Source of the DNA: Adineta vaga
Lineage: Eukaryota > Rotifera
Reading direction: 5' to 3'
DNA length: 64,000 nt
Assembly (NCBI GenBank): GCA_021613535.1
Contig: CP075492.1
Location: 16,182,001 to 16,246,000, forward strand
How positions within the stretch are numbered: the first letter of the stretch is position 1; the number at the start of each line of letters is the position of its first letter. Positions 50,314 through 62,282 of this stretch are shown piece after piece. Under the pieces are notes generated by a model. The model was not told where the DNA came from, did not search any database, and saw nothing but the letters and a program-made list of their open reading frames with translations. Both the position numbers and the translations under genes were made by a program.

Positions 50314-52484
50314 ATAAAATTCTTTTTTGCATTTCTGAATATTCGATAGATACGAGAGAAATAAAGTTATGAATGTGTATAGCTTGCTTCAAGATTGCGA
50401 TTAGATTGCGCTATGGGTACTCCTGATATTATGAAGAAGACAAATTAAGAACTGACATATCAATGATTAGATATGCGATTTTGTAGCAGTTGTTAACCCA
50501 ATGTTTTTCCGTTGAATTATTTAAATGGAAGTCAAGTCTGACAACCTTGAGATCACTTTGAAAAGAATGTTACTTTAGATTTTTGCGGACAAGAATCTTA
50601 TGGGTAAGACATAACTGGCTATTCAGAACTTAAATTCTGGAATAGATTTGAGATGTAAAGATATTTCTCATTCTTTCGTTCTATACTCAAGTAACGTTCA
50701 AATGAAATATAAGAAAATGTCTTATGCATAGATACGTGAAAACCTTCATTGCTTATAAAGCTTCAAATATAAATACGAAATAAAGTCAAAATAAATAATA
50801 AAATCATATATTCTTGATGAATTCTTCATTTCTTGGTAAAAACTAATTAGAAAGTTTTCAAGAGAAAAGTATATATATATATAGGCGATGTTTATCAGAA
50901 ATGTTGATCGTTTTGTATCTGAAACTAATATATTAAACTTTCCAGTTCATGACGTCATCTCGTAGACAAGAGAGAAGATGTGAAAGATATTTTTTTCGTT
51001 CTATCATCGTTTTAGAAGATGAATACTGTACAATGTAGAATCGAATTATAACACGTGATTCTTCTTTGATCAAACGAATATTTTCTTTTCTTCTTACATA
51101 TTCTAGTAACAAGGTAGACATGTAATCTATATTTTAATTCATTCATTTATTCGTCCAAGTCAGTGCTCGTCGTGCTGATTCTTGTGTACATCTTATCGTC
51201 ATTTCGTTTGGTTTAATTAAATATGGATTCATTTTCAGTCGAGTCCATGTTCATCCTAAATATACATGTGCAAACTCCAGAAACGATAGTGGAAACGATA
51301 GTTTATATTTTAAATCATCAAAAGAAAAACTTCTACATTTAGTATGCTTATTATTTACGTGAATTGGACGAACTTGAAGAACAACGACAAGCTATATTAC
51401 TAATTTTGCTGATATACCAGGTGATTTAAAAGGTCGTATTGATTTCGTAACGGACGTTATCAAATATTTGTGGAATACATTCAATAATATCAGGAATATT
51501 TTGTTTTATAAAAAATAATGAAATTTTCGTATAGTGCGTGCTTTATTGGATATCTTATATCGTGGACGATCAACCAGGAAATTCTTTTACTCGTTCTTAT
51601 ATACAATATGATTGCGAGTCAACGTCTTTGCTGATCCTTACAATATCCAGTAAATTCTTTGTTCATTCTTATATGCAATATGATATCGAGTCAATGTATT
51701 TGCTGATTTAAAACATGTCACATATAATCCAGCTTCTTTTCTTTTCTCTTCCTCTCCAATCTATCCATATGGTACCACTATATCTTCTCTTTTCTTTTTT
51801 CGTTTTCTTTTTCTACCACATATGTAAGACTTTACACGCGTCACCCCATCTACACTCACTATTGGTATATATAGTTTTTCTTGTTCTTATTTCTATTCCA
51901 CGGACAAAAGACATACGTCATGTGTCCTTTTTTGTCTACTCCAGCTTATGTAGAAGTACAATACCTTCCGTTGACTTTATGTTACACTGTTGTTTTTTAC
52001 AATAAAGCTTTGGTACCCAAAAAAAATAATATCGTGGACGAGAACTCATTCATATCCAGGTCAATGAAAACGGAGTCGTTTACAATGCTTTTTTGGACTG
52101 TAAACCGTGACAAAACGGTGACTTTACGACCGAAAATGAACAGTTTTGTTCCGTAATCACAGGCATAGATTTACGGCATCGTAAACGCACTGTATTCTCC
52201 TCCGAAACAGCTACTTTTCGGCTATGTACGGATACAGAACGGACCGTATTACTGCGCCCGATAATACGGTCAGTGTTACAGCCAGTATAATATCCGTTTT
52301 TATATCGTAAAGGCCGTATATGGAGGGTGTGGTTTAAGACTGTATGCTAAAATATTTCCACACTCACACCCGCCCACACCCAAACGGTTGAATTCAAAAT
52401 CTTATATTTATAAGATAAGGTTTATTTCTCGAATAAAATGAATGACATAAAAATGTTAATGATCAATGAGAAACAGTTTTGTTA
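50314..52484. other. Intergenic, with decayed coding traces and repeats
   Basis: Traces of former coding sequence appear at about 51355-51480 (YYLRELDELEEQRQA, then DIPGDLKGRIDFVTDVIKYL) in shifting frames. A 73-bp tandem duplication follows at 51579-51707. From 52020 to 52345 lies a stretch with many ACGGT/ACCGT and CCGTA strings and unusual CpG content for this genome, ending near a GTGTGG/CCCACACCC pair (52325-52382); it may be one inserted element. Open frames at 51715-52156 are not convincing genes. Confidence 0.35.
51579..51707. repeat. Two-unit tandem duplication, 73-bp period
   Basis: Two successive copies of a stretch beginning AAATTCTTT and running through CTTATATRCAATATGAT, GAGTCAA and TTTGCTGAT are separated by 73 bp. 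They differ by a few substitutions and a small indel. Confidence 0.6.
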
Positions 52485-54180
52485 TTAGATGACCAAAGCA
52501 AGGACATTAATATTATCTTCTTTTTCATAAGTATTGATCAATTGTTGATATTCATTTTGTCGTTGGATTGTTCGGATTTGATATTGTTGTTTTCATTTGT
52601 CTGCAAGTGATTTTATTTTAATTGAATTTGTCTCTGTTAAATTACGTAATTGTGTAAGATGTTGCTCACGTTGTTCATCAGTTTCTAAAAAAAGAAACTG
52701 AGTAACACTTGCAATTTGTTCAATCATATATTTATTTGATACATCGTAGTACATTTTAGATGCCATATGTAGATAATGGGCATCTCTTTCGATAAGTTCG
52801 GCTGATTCAGTCATAGCAAGAACATAGAATTCACGATCAGATGCTTCAAGTCCTGATCCCATATTAATACGTTTGACAAATTCTTCTGTGATTATTCTCG
52901 AAGTCATTTCAGTTTTAATAGTCAATTCAGTAAAAAAATGGCAAGTTGAGCCCATTGACCATGTAATTTTGAAGTTTGTTCTAATGCTTTTATTAAAACG
53001 TTTTGAATTTCACGTGGACCAGCAACTTTTAAGTCAATCGATGTAAGTTCATATAATGTTTTTATTAAACTATCTTGATGTTCGGTAATCTGTTGAGAAA
53101 GTTCATCATATTTCTTTTCTGCTTTCTGTAAACGTTGCAAAGCTTCTTGTGCTCTTTGAAGTTTTACTTTCGCTGCGGCTTCTGCAGCTGCATTTGATCT
53201 TGATTTACCCCAACAAAGAAATACACATGAAAATATACGAACTGGAATTATTACTGGAAAAATAACTGAAACAACGTTTGATATTAAGAAGAAGTGAGTT
53301 TGAACTGCACTTGCATGATGTGCTCGTGCATCTTCTACTTCTTTTCGTGTGCTTCATTGTATCTTGATTGTATAATTGGAGTAAGTTCTTCCACTTGCTT
53401 TCTTTTCGAAACGGTACTATTGAATTGTGCTTCAAGATCTTCAATCAAATACGAATTTTCCGATTTAGTTCTTTCGCCGACGGTAATTAACTCTTACGTT
53501 GAAGTGTCTCATTCGCTATTTGTTCAATAGCTGAAATTGTACCAGGTAACATTAAACTGATCAATTTCGGCGAAGCCACAGGGATCAATTGCATAGCTTT
53601 TTTAACATGACGTGGTATTTGTTCCATATTTAATGTAACTCCATACATATTCTGTTGAGCATTAAACAATGCATCATACATTGAACCAGATAATTGAGTT
53701 AGTGTAGTTCGAAATGATTGTGGATATTTTATTTCAATAAATGTTTGATTTGCTGGCATAGTCAGAGGAAAATCACGTTTACTTGCTACAACCATTAATG
53801 CTCCTATGAAATTTACCATTGCTGGAGCACTTGAGACTACTTTATCGTAAACAACATCAGTTTCAGGTTGTCCTTCGAGTTCTTCATCTTCGTTTATCTT
53901 CATCGTAGTAGAAACCAACGATCGGCTTTGGATATCTATACATTCAAATTCAACAAATAGAAGAAAACTTGCATATGAATTAATCGATTTACTCACCAGC
54001 GGGTAGCATACTACGATCGGCATGCATTCGAGCCATGAATTCTTCATCATCTAATTTCGGAATGTTCAGCAGAGCTCGACGGTCCATTTCAAAAACAGTC
54101 TTTAAGTAGCCATCATCAAATGAGCCACCATATGTGATCGATGTTGTCAGTAAAGTCGTTAAAATGACAAATAACAGCAT
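52485..54180 (-). pseudogene. Secreted/membrane coiled-coil protein with several lesions
   Basis: The first exon (54180-53998) has a signal peptide (MLLFVILTTLLTTSITYGG). A 62-bp intron follows, then a long helical region whose reading frame is broken. One-base losses are inferred at about 53490 (frame shifts after TLQRKS), about 53350 (after NEAHEKK) and in a poly-T run near 52940 (after LHGQWAQLA), and a TGA at 52593-52595 interrupts the tail before the stop at 52485. Between the second and third lesions a hydrophobic stretch (about 53290-53215) splits two coiled-coil halves rich in Ala, Glu, Gln and Lys. The C-terminal MIEQI, FLETDEQREQHLTQL matches the gene at 4757-6010. Helical rod plus central hydrophobic segment is also the outline of alpha-helical pore-forming proteins, but nothing decisive supports that. 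It may be a pseudogene or an error-rich assembly. Confidence 0.55.
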
Positions 54181-55549
54181 GAAAGAAGTTCTAAAAGTAA
54201 GAGCTAGTCGAAAGATTATTCGTATAGTTTAGTGATATGTCTTTTTATACATTAAAATTATCAAGAAAAATATCGAATATCAACCATTTCATTAAGCGTA
54301 AGATCAGAACAATAGTCTGCTGACGCTGTTTTTACATATTAACGTCATAAATCTGTTAGTTTATTGTCTTTGATTTCGATTTACAAGTGTCGAGTTACGG
54401 TACCAATGACGTGTCTTAAATGAATATTGTGTGTTCAGAGACTAAATATGAATAAACGATATAAGATTACTCTTAGATATCCAGACCAAAATATTTGTCT
54501 AATATTATCAGCACAATTTGGGCTTTATAAAACATATTTATTAGTAATTTTACCGATTTTATTGATCAACGGATATGAATCTTATGGATGTTGATGAATA
54601 AAATTATAGTTAATGTACGTAAATCAAGGACTTGAACTGGTCACTTCGGTCTCGTCAGAAAACCATCGATTGATTCTAAGTAAAGATGTGATTATAAAGG
54701 GAATTTTATGAATATTCTAAGCAGATTAAACAATGTACGATTTTATAAAATAGATTGTATTCTTAAAGAATTTGTACTTTTTCTGTTTTGTAAATGATCA
54801 ATCATTTTCTTCTTCTTCTTTTTTTAAATGTTTATCGTTGAATCTCTTCTTCACGAGATGTAAAAAGTAGATCTCTTACATTCCATATGTGTACACTGCT
54901 GAGATTATATGTTTTTATTTATTTATTTCCTCCTCTGGAAAATCACGTCATTCATGAAGGAGAAAACAAGAACAACTAAAGATACATCTTAATATACGAA
55001 GTAAAGGCAGAAAAAAATAGACTAATATTTGACTAATAACATCTGCATTCTTTTATGATATGTGTATCAAAATGGAATATAATAGTCATAATTTGACAAC
55101 GAAGGTTTGTGAATTTCTACTTTTAAAGACATATTCTAGTCTCAACAGATTTAAAATTATGAGCAAAACGTTTATTCATAACTGTGCAATTGTTATGGCA
55201 CGTAAATACAATGTACCATAAGATGAGTCATTGTATAGATACATTCCATATGTTCGTTCTCTTGCTTTCTTTCTTTTCTTTTATATAGACGCGAGTATAT
55301 AAGTATATTTTTTGTATTAGAATCATGTGATTTTTGAGAGAAAGATTTTTAAATCTATTAGTGCATATATGTCTTCTACCAGACACATCACATAGACGAA
55401 GAAATGTTTGTTAGAAATTTCCAACTTCGTATTTATACTTTCAGTATATCGTCTTTTCTTTATGAATACTTATATAAATAGTTACATGTTTTCTTTTTCT
55501 TTCTTATTTTATTTATGTATAGATACTGTCGACAGAATATCATAATCTC
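54181..55549. other. Intergenic, no gene seen
   Basis: About 1.4 kb of AT-rich sequence between divergent loci. An acceptor-like ATGTATAG lies at 55514-55521, about 29 nt upstream of the F-box start, compatible with a 5' UTR intron or spliced-leader site. A T-arm-like stretch near 54630 was examined and rejected as a tRNA. Confidence 0.4.
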
Positions 55550-56722
55550 ATGGCAAACACAACTATTTTAGAAATACCACTCGAAATACTCTACAGTATT
55601 TTTGATCGTTGTGATACTTATACTATCTTTCATTCAATTCGTTACGTATGCAAATACTTTTATCATGCAGTTAATAATTACAAGCCACATAAACTTGATT
55701 TAACTTCTAATTCACGTTATAACTTCGAACTTATCTTTCGTCTCACACCATTAAATTCGATTACTTCATTACTTATATCCAATGATAAAAAGGGTCGAAT
55801 ATCGAAATTTATTTCTCGTGTTGGTAATCAACAATTGGTTCAACTTCATTCTTTAGCACTTGATGGTGTTAGTGATAAGGAATTGGAACATTTCTTTAAA
55901 AATATTCTTACAAACGAGTTAAGTTCACTTTCAATTGAATGGAAAAACTATGGTGAATATAAATTACGAGAAATTATTGTACCAGCAATTGGTCAATTCA
56001 ATCTTAAAAAATTGTGCTTGAAAAATTTCTGCAATATCGTGAATGATGAATCAATGCCAAAATGTTGTAACATAGAACATTTTACAATTGGTTCGTGTTC
56101 GTATTTAGACTATCCAAAGATTCTCAATCGAATGCCACGATTAAAAAAATTGGTTATTGGTGAATGTACATCTAGTTACAATAATAAAATTCTTTCTGAT
56201 TCTGACTTAGATATTCAACCACAATTGGAATTTTTAACAATCAATAACTGTGCATCATATGCAGTGAATTTACGTGATCTCGAAGCATTACTTTCATTAA
56301 CGCCAACCATTCACCATCTCAAATTGATTTATGAAAATCAAGATTGCAAGCCGATTTTTTACGGTGAATATTGGGAAAAGTTTATCTCATCGAAATTACC
56401 TTTGTTGAACACCTTTGAATTCTCATTTTTACACAAATTATATGAAGATAAAAAAGTTCCACAACTTGATACATTGATTGCCTCATTTCAAACACCTTAT
56501 TGGCTTGATAAGCATCGGTTTGTTACTTGTGAATATAATATCGATTCACGAGAAGTTCGACTTTACACATCAGGCATGACTTGCCATGAAATATCAACTA
56601 AATATAAAAACGGACGATGGTCATTTGAAAAATCAGCACCAGTATTTAAAATATCATCACAAGATAATATTTACAGACTAACTAAATCAAGTAAATGTGA
56701 TAAGGTACGAATAGTATATTGA
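55550..56722 (+). CDS. F-box protein, possibly the first exon of the LRR gene
   Basis: This open frame of 390 codons starts with an F-box (LEIPLEILYSIFDRCDTYTIFHSI, residues 7-30), then irregular LRR-like strands (LVQLHSLALDGVSD, LKKLCLKNFCNI, MPRLKKLVIGEC, QPQLEFLTINNC). The frame ends at TGA 56720-56722. However, AAG|GTACGA at 56704/56705 is a fair splice donor in phase 0, and the first LRR exon at 57232 has an acceptor (TCTTATAG) in the same phase. F-box plus ribonuclease-inhibitor-type LRR proteins are common in bdelloids, and a decayed one lies just downstream (59730-60754). The two could be one gene with a 527-bp intron. Taken alone it is an intact F-box gene. Confidence 0.7.
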   Translation: MANTTILEIPLEILYSIFDRCDTYTIFHSIRYVCKYFYHAVNNYKPHKLDLTSNSRYNFELIFRLTPLNSITSLLISNDKKGRISKFISRVGNQQLVQLHSLALDGVSDKELEHFFKNILTNELSSLSIEWKNYGEYKLREIIVPAIGQFNLKKLCLKNFCNIVNDESMPKCCNIEHFTIGSCSYLDYPKILNRMPRLKKLVIGECTSSYNNKILSDSDLDIQPQLEFLTINNCASYAVNLRDLEALLSLTPTIHHLKLIYENQDCKPIFYGEYWEKFISSKLPLLNTFEFSFLHKLYEDKKVPQLDTLIASFQTPYWLDKHRFVTCEYNIDSREVRLYTSGMTCHEISTKYKNGRWSFEKSAPVFKISSQDNIYRLTKSSKCDKVRIVY

Positions 56723-57231
56723 AACAATACTCATGTCACATTTTAAAAGATTGTTCATTGGACTAAAACCCGGACAGACAAAACTTATCAAAAAATGCGT
56801 AAAAACACGTTGAGATTTCGTTAAAACGGCGTATTATCAGTTCGAAATCGAAAAACCGCCGTTTTCACGAAACTTGAACTTGTTTATACGCATGAGTATT
56901 TTAATGCGTTCAAGATTTCTTCGTAATAATCCGTCATTTTGTAAGATTAAACGCAGTATTACTCGTTAAATTGCAAGGATTAACGCGTCTTTTTTTGGTC
57001 CTGGTCAGTCTGGGAAGTATCTTATACATAAAATTTACATAGTGATTACTTCTTTTCTTTAAACAATCGAAAAACTCGTATATTTTGTGCCTGTAAACGA
57101 TATATTGATCAATATAAGTATCCTATGCTTGTTTTTCTTTAAATCATCAGACATAGATTATTTGGGAAATTCATGTTTATGATTAAATATAAACTTTAAC
57201 AAACTGATTTGTATTTTATATCTTATAGATA

Positions 57232-59410
57232 CTTACTACACTTGAAATTTCGTATAATGAAAATTTGAAGAACAATATGCATTATCTGGAAAAAGTATTA
57301 GAGAGTGACAAGGTAAATATTCAATATCATTGATGCTGATACTTTTCTTTCATTTACCTAACTTTCATATTTTGAAATAGACTCTTACTAGCTTGACTTT
57401 GACATCCAACAGAATTAGTGCTTCTGGAATATACTATCTATCTCTTGGATTACAAAAGAATCAAGTAAATTCTTTTTTTTTTCTTTCTATTTAAATTGTT
57501 TATCTTCCATGATCTCATTAATCATATAGACACTCACTGGATTGAATTTTTCTGATACACTCGACTGTGAGGGTGCCAAATATATAGCCGATGCATTAGG
57601 AAAAAACTCGGTAAACACATTCATCTTTTCATATGTATATATATATATATATATAATAATTTTCTTTTTGATCTAACAGTCGCTGACCAGACTCATACTT
57701 ACTGCTATTCGACCAAGCCAGTATGTTACAGAAATCCTAGCTGGTGGATTACGAAACAACACGGTAAGTTTAATTATTCAATATCACTGTCTATTGTTCT
57801 CTCTTATGTATATATTTATAGTCACTTCAAACACTTGTTCTTCAATGTAATGATTATGGAGTATGTGAAATGAAAATTCTTGTTGAAGTTTTCAAAATTA
57901 ATAAAGTAACTTGTCTTGACTCACGATCATGAAAATATCCTATTCATTTTTTTTTACAAAGACGCTAGTTGAAATCGATCTTGCTGAAAACAAAATTGGA
58001 ACTGCAGGGGCTATTGTACTTGCTAATGAACTTAAAACGAATAAGGTTTGTAGTATCTTGTATTCTTTCCTTGAAACTGAATGTCTCTCAATTTGTATAG
58101 ATACTTACTATCTTAAATCTTCAGAAGAATCAAATTGGATCTGATGCTGGACAACATATTGGTAATGCTTTACGAGAAAATAAAGTAATAATTATGTTTA
58201 ACATATTGATCACTCACTTTCACTCATTATAGACACTTCATACACTTTATCTCGATTTTAATCCAATTGGAAGTGAAGGAATGAGAAGTATTGCGAATGG
58301 CCTAGGAAATAACACGGTAAATTGAACAATAATTTTATGAAATTTTTCAATATCTGTATAGACACTCATAACATTAACTCTTCGGAGAACTGAAATCGGA
58401 TCTGACGCTGGACAAAACATCGGTGATGCTCTACGAGAAAATAAAGTAATAAATCATATTCGATACATTTGTCTTACCCATACTCATGAATATAGACACT
58501 TCGTATGCTTCGAATCGATCATAATCCAATTGGAATGGAAGGAATGAAAGGTATCGCTAATGGCCTACCAAATAACACGGTAAATTGAACAATATTATAT
58601 AATCACGAATGATATGTTTGTATTTGTACAGGCGCTCACTACACTAGAAATAGGTCATTGTCAACTTCAAAGTGAAGGAGTAACATATCTGGCTGCGAGC
58701 TTAAAACAAAACACAGTGATTATTATTCTTCTCTAATTTTCTAACGATTATATTTTCTAATTTCTTATCTTTGCAGACATTAATCAATTTGGAACTAAGA
58801 TACAATAGTATCAAACATACTGCAATTGAACATCTTGCCGATGCACTTAAACATAACAAAGTAGAGTAGAGAATTTGTCAGTTATCGAAATAACATCTTT
58901 TCTTTTCGATGTAGACACTTACTAGATTGGATCTTCTCGGTAATCATATGGAATGCGAAGGTGCACGATTTCTAGCTGCTGCTCTCGAAATGAACACGGT
59001 AATATTCATGTTTGATTCATCTTTTCTTTTGCACACAAATATTTTTCGCTATTCAGACATTAATTACATTGGTGATTGCGCGAAATAGAATTGGAAATAA
59101 CGGGGCACGATATCTTGCCGATGCTCTCAAGACCAACAAGGTTAATACTGTCTTCTTACTTTTCTTCACATTTTCATTTTGTTACTGTTATAGACACTTA
59201 CTACATTGGACTTAGGAGGAGACAATCAAATCTCAACATCAGAAACAGAATATTTCATCGATATCGTTACGAAAAAAACGGTTGGACTTATCGATTTGTT
59301 TATAAATAAAATCATACATTGTTTTTATTTTTGCAATATAGGAACCAATCACGGTTCAATTGCCTTCACGTACAATCAGCAATTGCAATGTGGAAAACAT
59401 TACTACTTGA
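57232..59410 (+). CDS. Array of 15 RNI-type leucine-rich repeats, one per exon
   Basis: Fifteen consecutive exons, each about 84 nt and phase 0 at both ends, encode one 28-residue ribonuclease-inhibitor/NLRC3-type LRR. Typical units are TLTSLTLTSNRIS, TLVEIDLAENKIG, TLHTLYLDFNPIG, TLITLTLRRTEIG and TLITLVIARNRIG. They end in LADALKxNK or IANGLGNNT-like helices, and introns of roughly 50-70 bp separate them. Starts are near 57232, 57382, 57531, 57680, 57823, 57961, 58101, 58233, 58362, 58497, 58632, 58778, 58916, 59059 and 59194; a final short exon ends at TGA 59410. No stop or shift was found in any unit, so the array looks functional. It would form a curved protein-binding solenoid. The N-terminus is either the F-box ORF at 55550 or unidentified. 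Confidence 0.75.
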
Positions 59411-59729
59411 TTAACACATAACAGTTTACTCATACTCATACCGTCAAAACAGTTTTACTGCAGCATACTTCCTATAGTTTATAAAAGCTTTTAAATTGCT
59501 ATGACATTTTCTTAAACAAAAAACGTTCATATATAACTTATACGTATACATTGAATTGAAAAAATCTTTCAGGTTTCTTGATAATCAATTGAATCAATAT
59601 TTTTAACTTTTTTTAATATGACAAAAAAACTATTCAAGTTAGATATAAACTAAAGACAATCTCATTATGTTAGGAAGACATATTCTAACGCCATCTGTTA
59701 TTGCCATTTCTTTTACATCATCATACGAA
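59411..59729. other. Intergenic spacer between two F-box/LRR loci
   Basis: AT-rich sequence between the intact LRR array and the decayed second locus. It has a CATACCGTCAAAAC string near 59439 but no feature I can support. Confidence 0.3.
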
Positions 59730-60754
59730 ATTTATAATACACAATAAACAAAAACACATTTCTACAGTGTTGCTTGTGCTTTTTTCATCTAACATTGACA
59801 ACTTTTCTTACATTATCCGTAGAACTTGTCTATCGAATTTTGGATCAACAAAATCATTTCACTATTTTCTGTTCTATGCGAAATTTATGTCAACGACTGA
59901 ACAAAATAATTGATAGTTATTGTCAATATCGAGTAAATTTCTGTATTTTAGACTGTAATTATCGATTTCTTATACTGTTTTATAATAGATATTAACAACA
60001 TTAGATCTTCGATATCATCAAATAGAACGACAACTCGCTATAATGCATTATACAATGATTCAGTAATACTTCTTGGTTTCTTTTGTTAAACATTCACGTT
60101 GTATTTTAATACACAGGCGCTAACGACAGTAGATCTTGCTGGAAATCTGATTGCAATTTATGGAATGCAACATCTTGCTAATGCATTACGAACTAATACT
60201 GTAATACTCATTCATTTGTCATCGATATCATATATTCATTGATACTGGTTCACCAGAGACACTTACTATGTTCAATGTCGGAACTAATCAAATTAAAGAT
60301 AAAGGAGTACAATATCTGGCTGATGTATTATAAATAATAAAGTATTGATATTCGTCGATGTTATCTATATATCTGTATTGTTTCCTACAGACACTTACTA
60401 CACTAAATCTTGCAGGTAATCGAATTCAATCGAAAGTCATGCGATATTTAGCTGACGCATTACCAATCAATACAGTAATAAAAACGTTTTCATGTGCTTA
60501 ACTTGATTGTATGCATTGTGTTTAATATAGACTCTTACAACGTTAAAGTCTTGCAGGCAATCAGTTTGGAACAGAAGGAATTCTATATTTGGCTAATATA
60601 TTAGAAAAGAATATGGTTAAAATATACTCTTTTCGTTTATTTTCATCCATGTTCTTCACATATATAGACAGTCACGACGTTAGATTTTGTAGGGAATCAA
60701 ATTAAATTTCAAAAATTACAATATCTTTGTAGTGCCTTACGAAACAATACAGTA
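59730..60754 (+). pseudogene. F-box plus LRR gene remnant, cut by the duplication junction
   Basis: An F-box is recognisable at about 59800-59950 (LSVELVYRILDQQNHFTIFCSMRNLCQRL). LRR units of the one-exon-per-repeat type follow: ALTTVDLAGNLIA at 60118, TLTMFNVGTNQIK at 60258, TLTTLNLAGNRIQ at 60392, a unit with a frameshift at about 60545-60560, and TVTTLDFVGNQIK at 60668. The 60258 unit ends in an in-frame TAA (ADVL then stop). A unit near 59992 is also damaged. The last unit breaks off inside its final codons at 60750-60756, exactly where the duplicated block begins. The locus confirms that F-box and LRR exons were joined in one ancestral gene. Confidence 0.65.
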
Positions 60755-62282
60755 GTAGATGAAGATACTTTTTATCAATGCTTCAAAGATTATTTCCCAT
60801 CATCAATCTCAATCAACATCAATTCATCGTATATTTATTTATGGAAATAAACTAACTTTAAGAAAAGTCAAACAAAGAAATCTTTCAAATATCTAATTTA
60901 CTCACTATCCATCGCCCAATCAGAGTGTTTTACTCCTCGATATGAACTACTTGTGAATTTTCGTCTTTTTTGATGAAGAACGGTTAAGATGTTACATCTT
61001 CTCAAAGACCAGCAAAAAATGCTGTAGATTTGCATCGCAAATGAATTAGACAGCTTCAACATTTTTACTACAAAGAAATTACACTGAAAAGCTTTATATA
61101 AAAAAGAACAATTATTTATCTTAAAAAGACTGGTTTTCATATCTGTCTGATTTAAACATAATTATAATGAAAAGATCACAAATTGAATGAATATAAAAAC
61201 AAATCCAAAGCAAACTAACGTCAGATTCGAATTGCTCCACTTGAAAATCTCGCTACTACTACTTATGTCTCGCTTAGAATACAAGGAGTTTTTCAAGAAT
61301 AAACGTGTGCTAAAATCTGATTGGCTTGAACAAATATTAAGGAATTTTATCGAACGTACAACCTTCAGTTTCAGAAACGAAAGTAAATTGAAATCATTGC
61401 GATCTATCTCGAACTATCATTTCTAAAGTTAGAATTGATCGAGAGACGAATCCATTTGAAGAATTTCAATATGTTACTTTGTTAAAGTATTGATATAGAC
61501 GACAAAGGTAACTCTTTCATGTATGTTTTTTTTTCATTCACGTAGATTCATTTGATGTTTGAGTATTCTCAACGTTGAATAAGAAAAGAGAAGGAAATGG
61601 AAATTTTAGAAGTATAATAGTAATATTAAAAGAAGAAGAAGAAGAAGAAGAGTAAATATATTTTACAAAAGGTAAGAGTTGATTAGTTGCTTGAAAAAGT
61701 ATATTGAAACAAATAGGAAAAAAACAGGATGAACGATCTAAAAGAATCGACTATTGTCTCTCATTTTTTCATATTGTTCATTTTCTGAATTCTACTTTGT
61801 GAGAAAAATGAACGATGAAGTGTCTATGAATTACTTACATCTTGAGGGTGGACACACAACATACTTCACTCTTTCAATTCTATTATGGTTATTTTTAAAA
61901 GAAAATGAATCTTTTCATTATTTTATCTAAACTGCTATCTTCCTTCCATTTTTATCAAATTTTATTAGTCAAAATACAAAAGGAATTTAAAATTAGAAGA
62001 GTAAATGTAGAAAAGGTAAAACATATCGAGAATTGATTAGTACATAGTATCATAGATATAATAATGTGATGTCACCACCGATACTATAGTTTGAATAATT
62101 AAGGATATTTTTTTCATACTTGCACTACTTTCATCATTATTAGAATTCATTCAACACGTTTATTTCCTACAGTTAAAGATTTGTCTGTCAACATCTCATT
62201 GTATTTGATTTGTAAATAAAATGATAGTAAATTTTTTTTAATTTAAATTTAGATTAAAGAAGAATTTTCATCAATAAAATCC

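Noticed and set aside
51715-52156. Two hydrophobic open frames
   Set aside because: They consist of T-rich strand bias (Phe/Leu/Ser runs) and run into a repeat-like segment; no helix pattern of a real membrane protein.
52485-54180. Calling the lesion-bearing coiled-coil locus an alpha-helical pore-forming toxin
   Set aside because: Only general shape (helices with a central hydrophobic stretch) supports it; no family motif was seen, so it is left as unknown.
54600-54680. A GGTTCAA-like T-arm on the minus strand that suggested a tRNA
   Set aside because: The flanking bases do not form the five-pair T-stem, and no acceptor or anticodon stem could be drawn.
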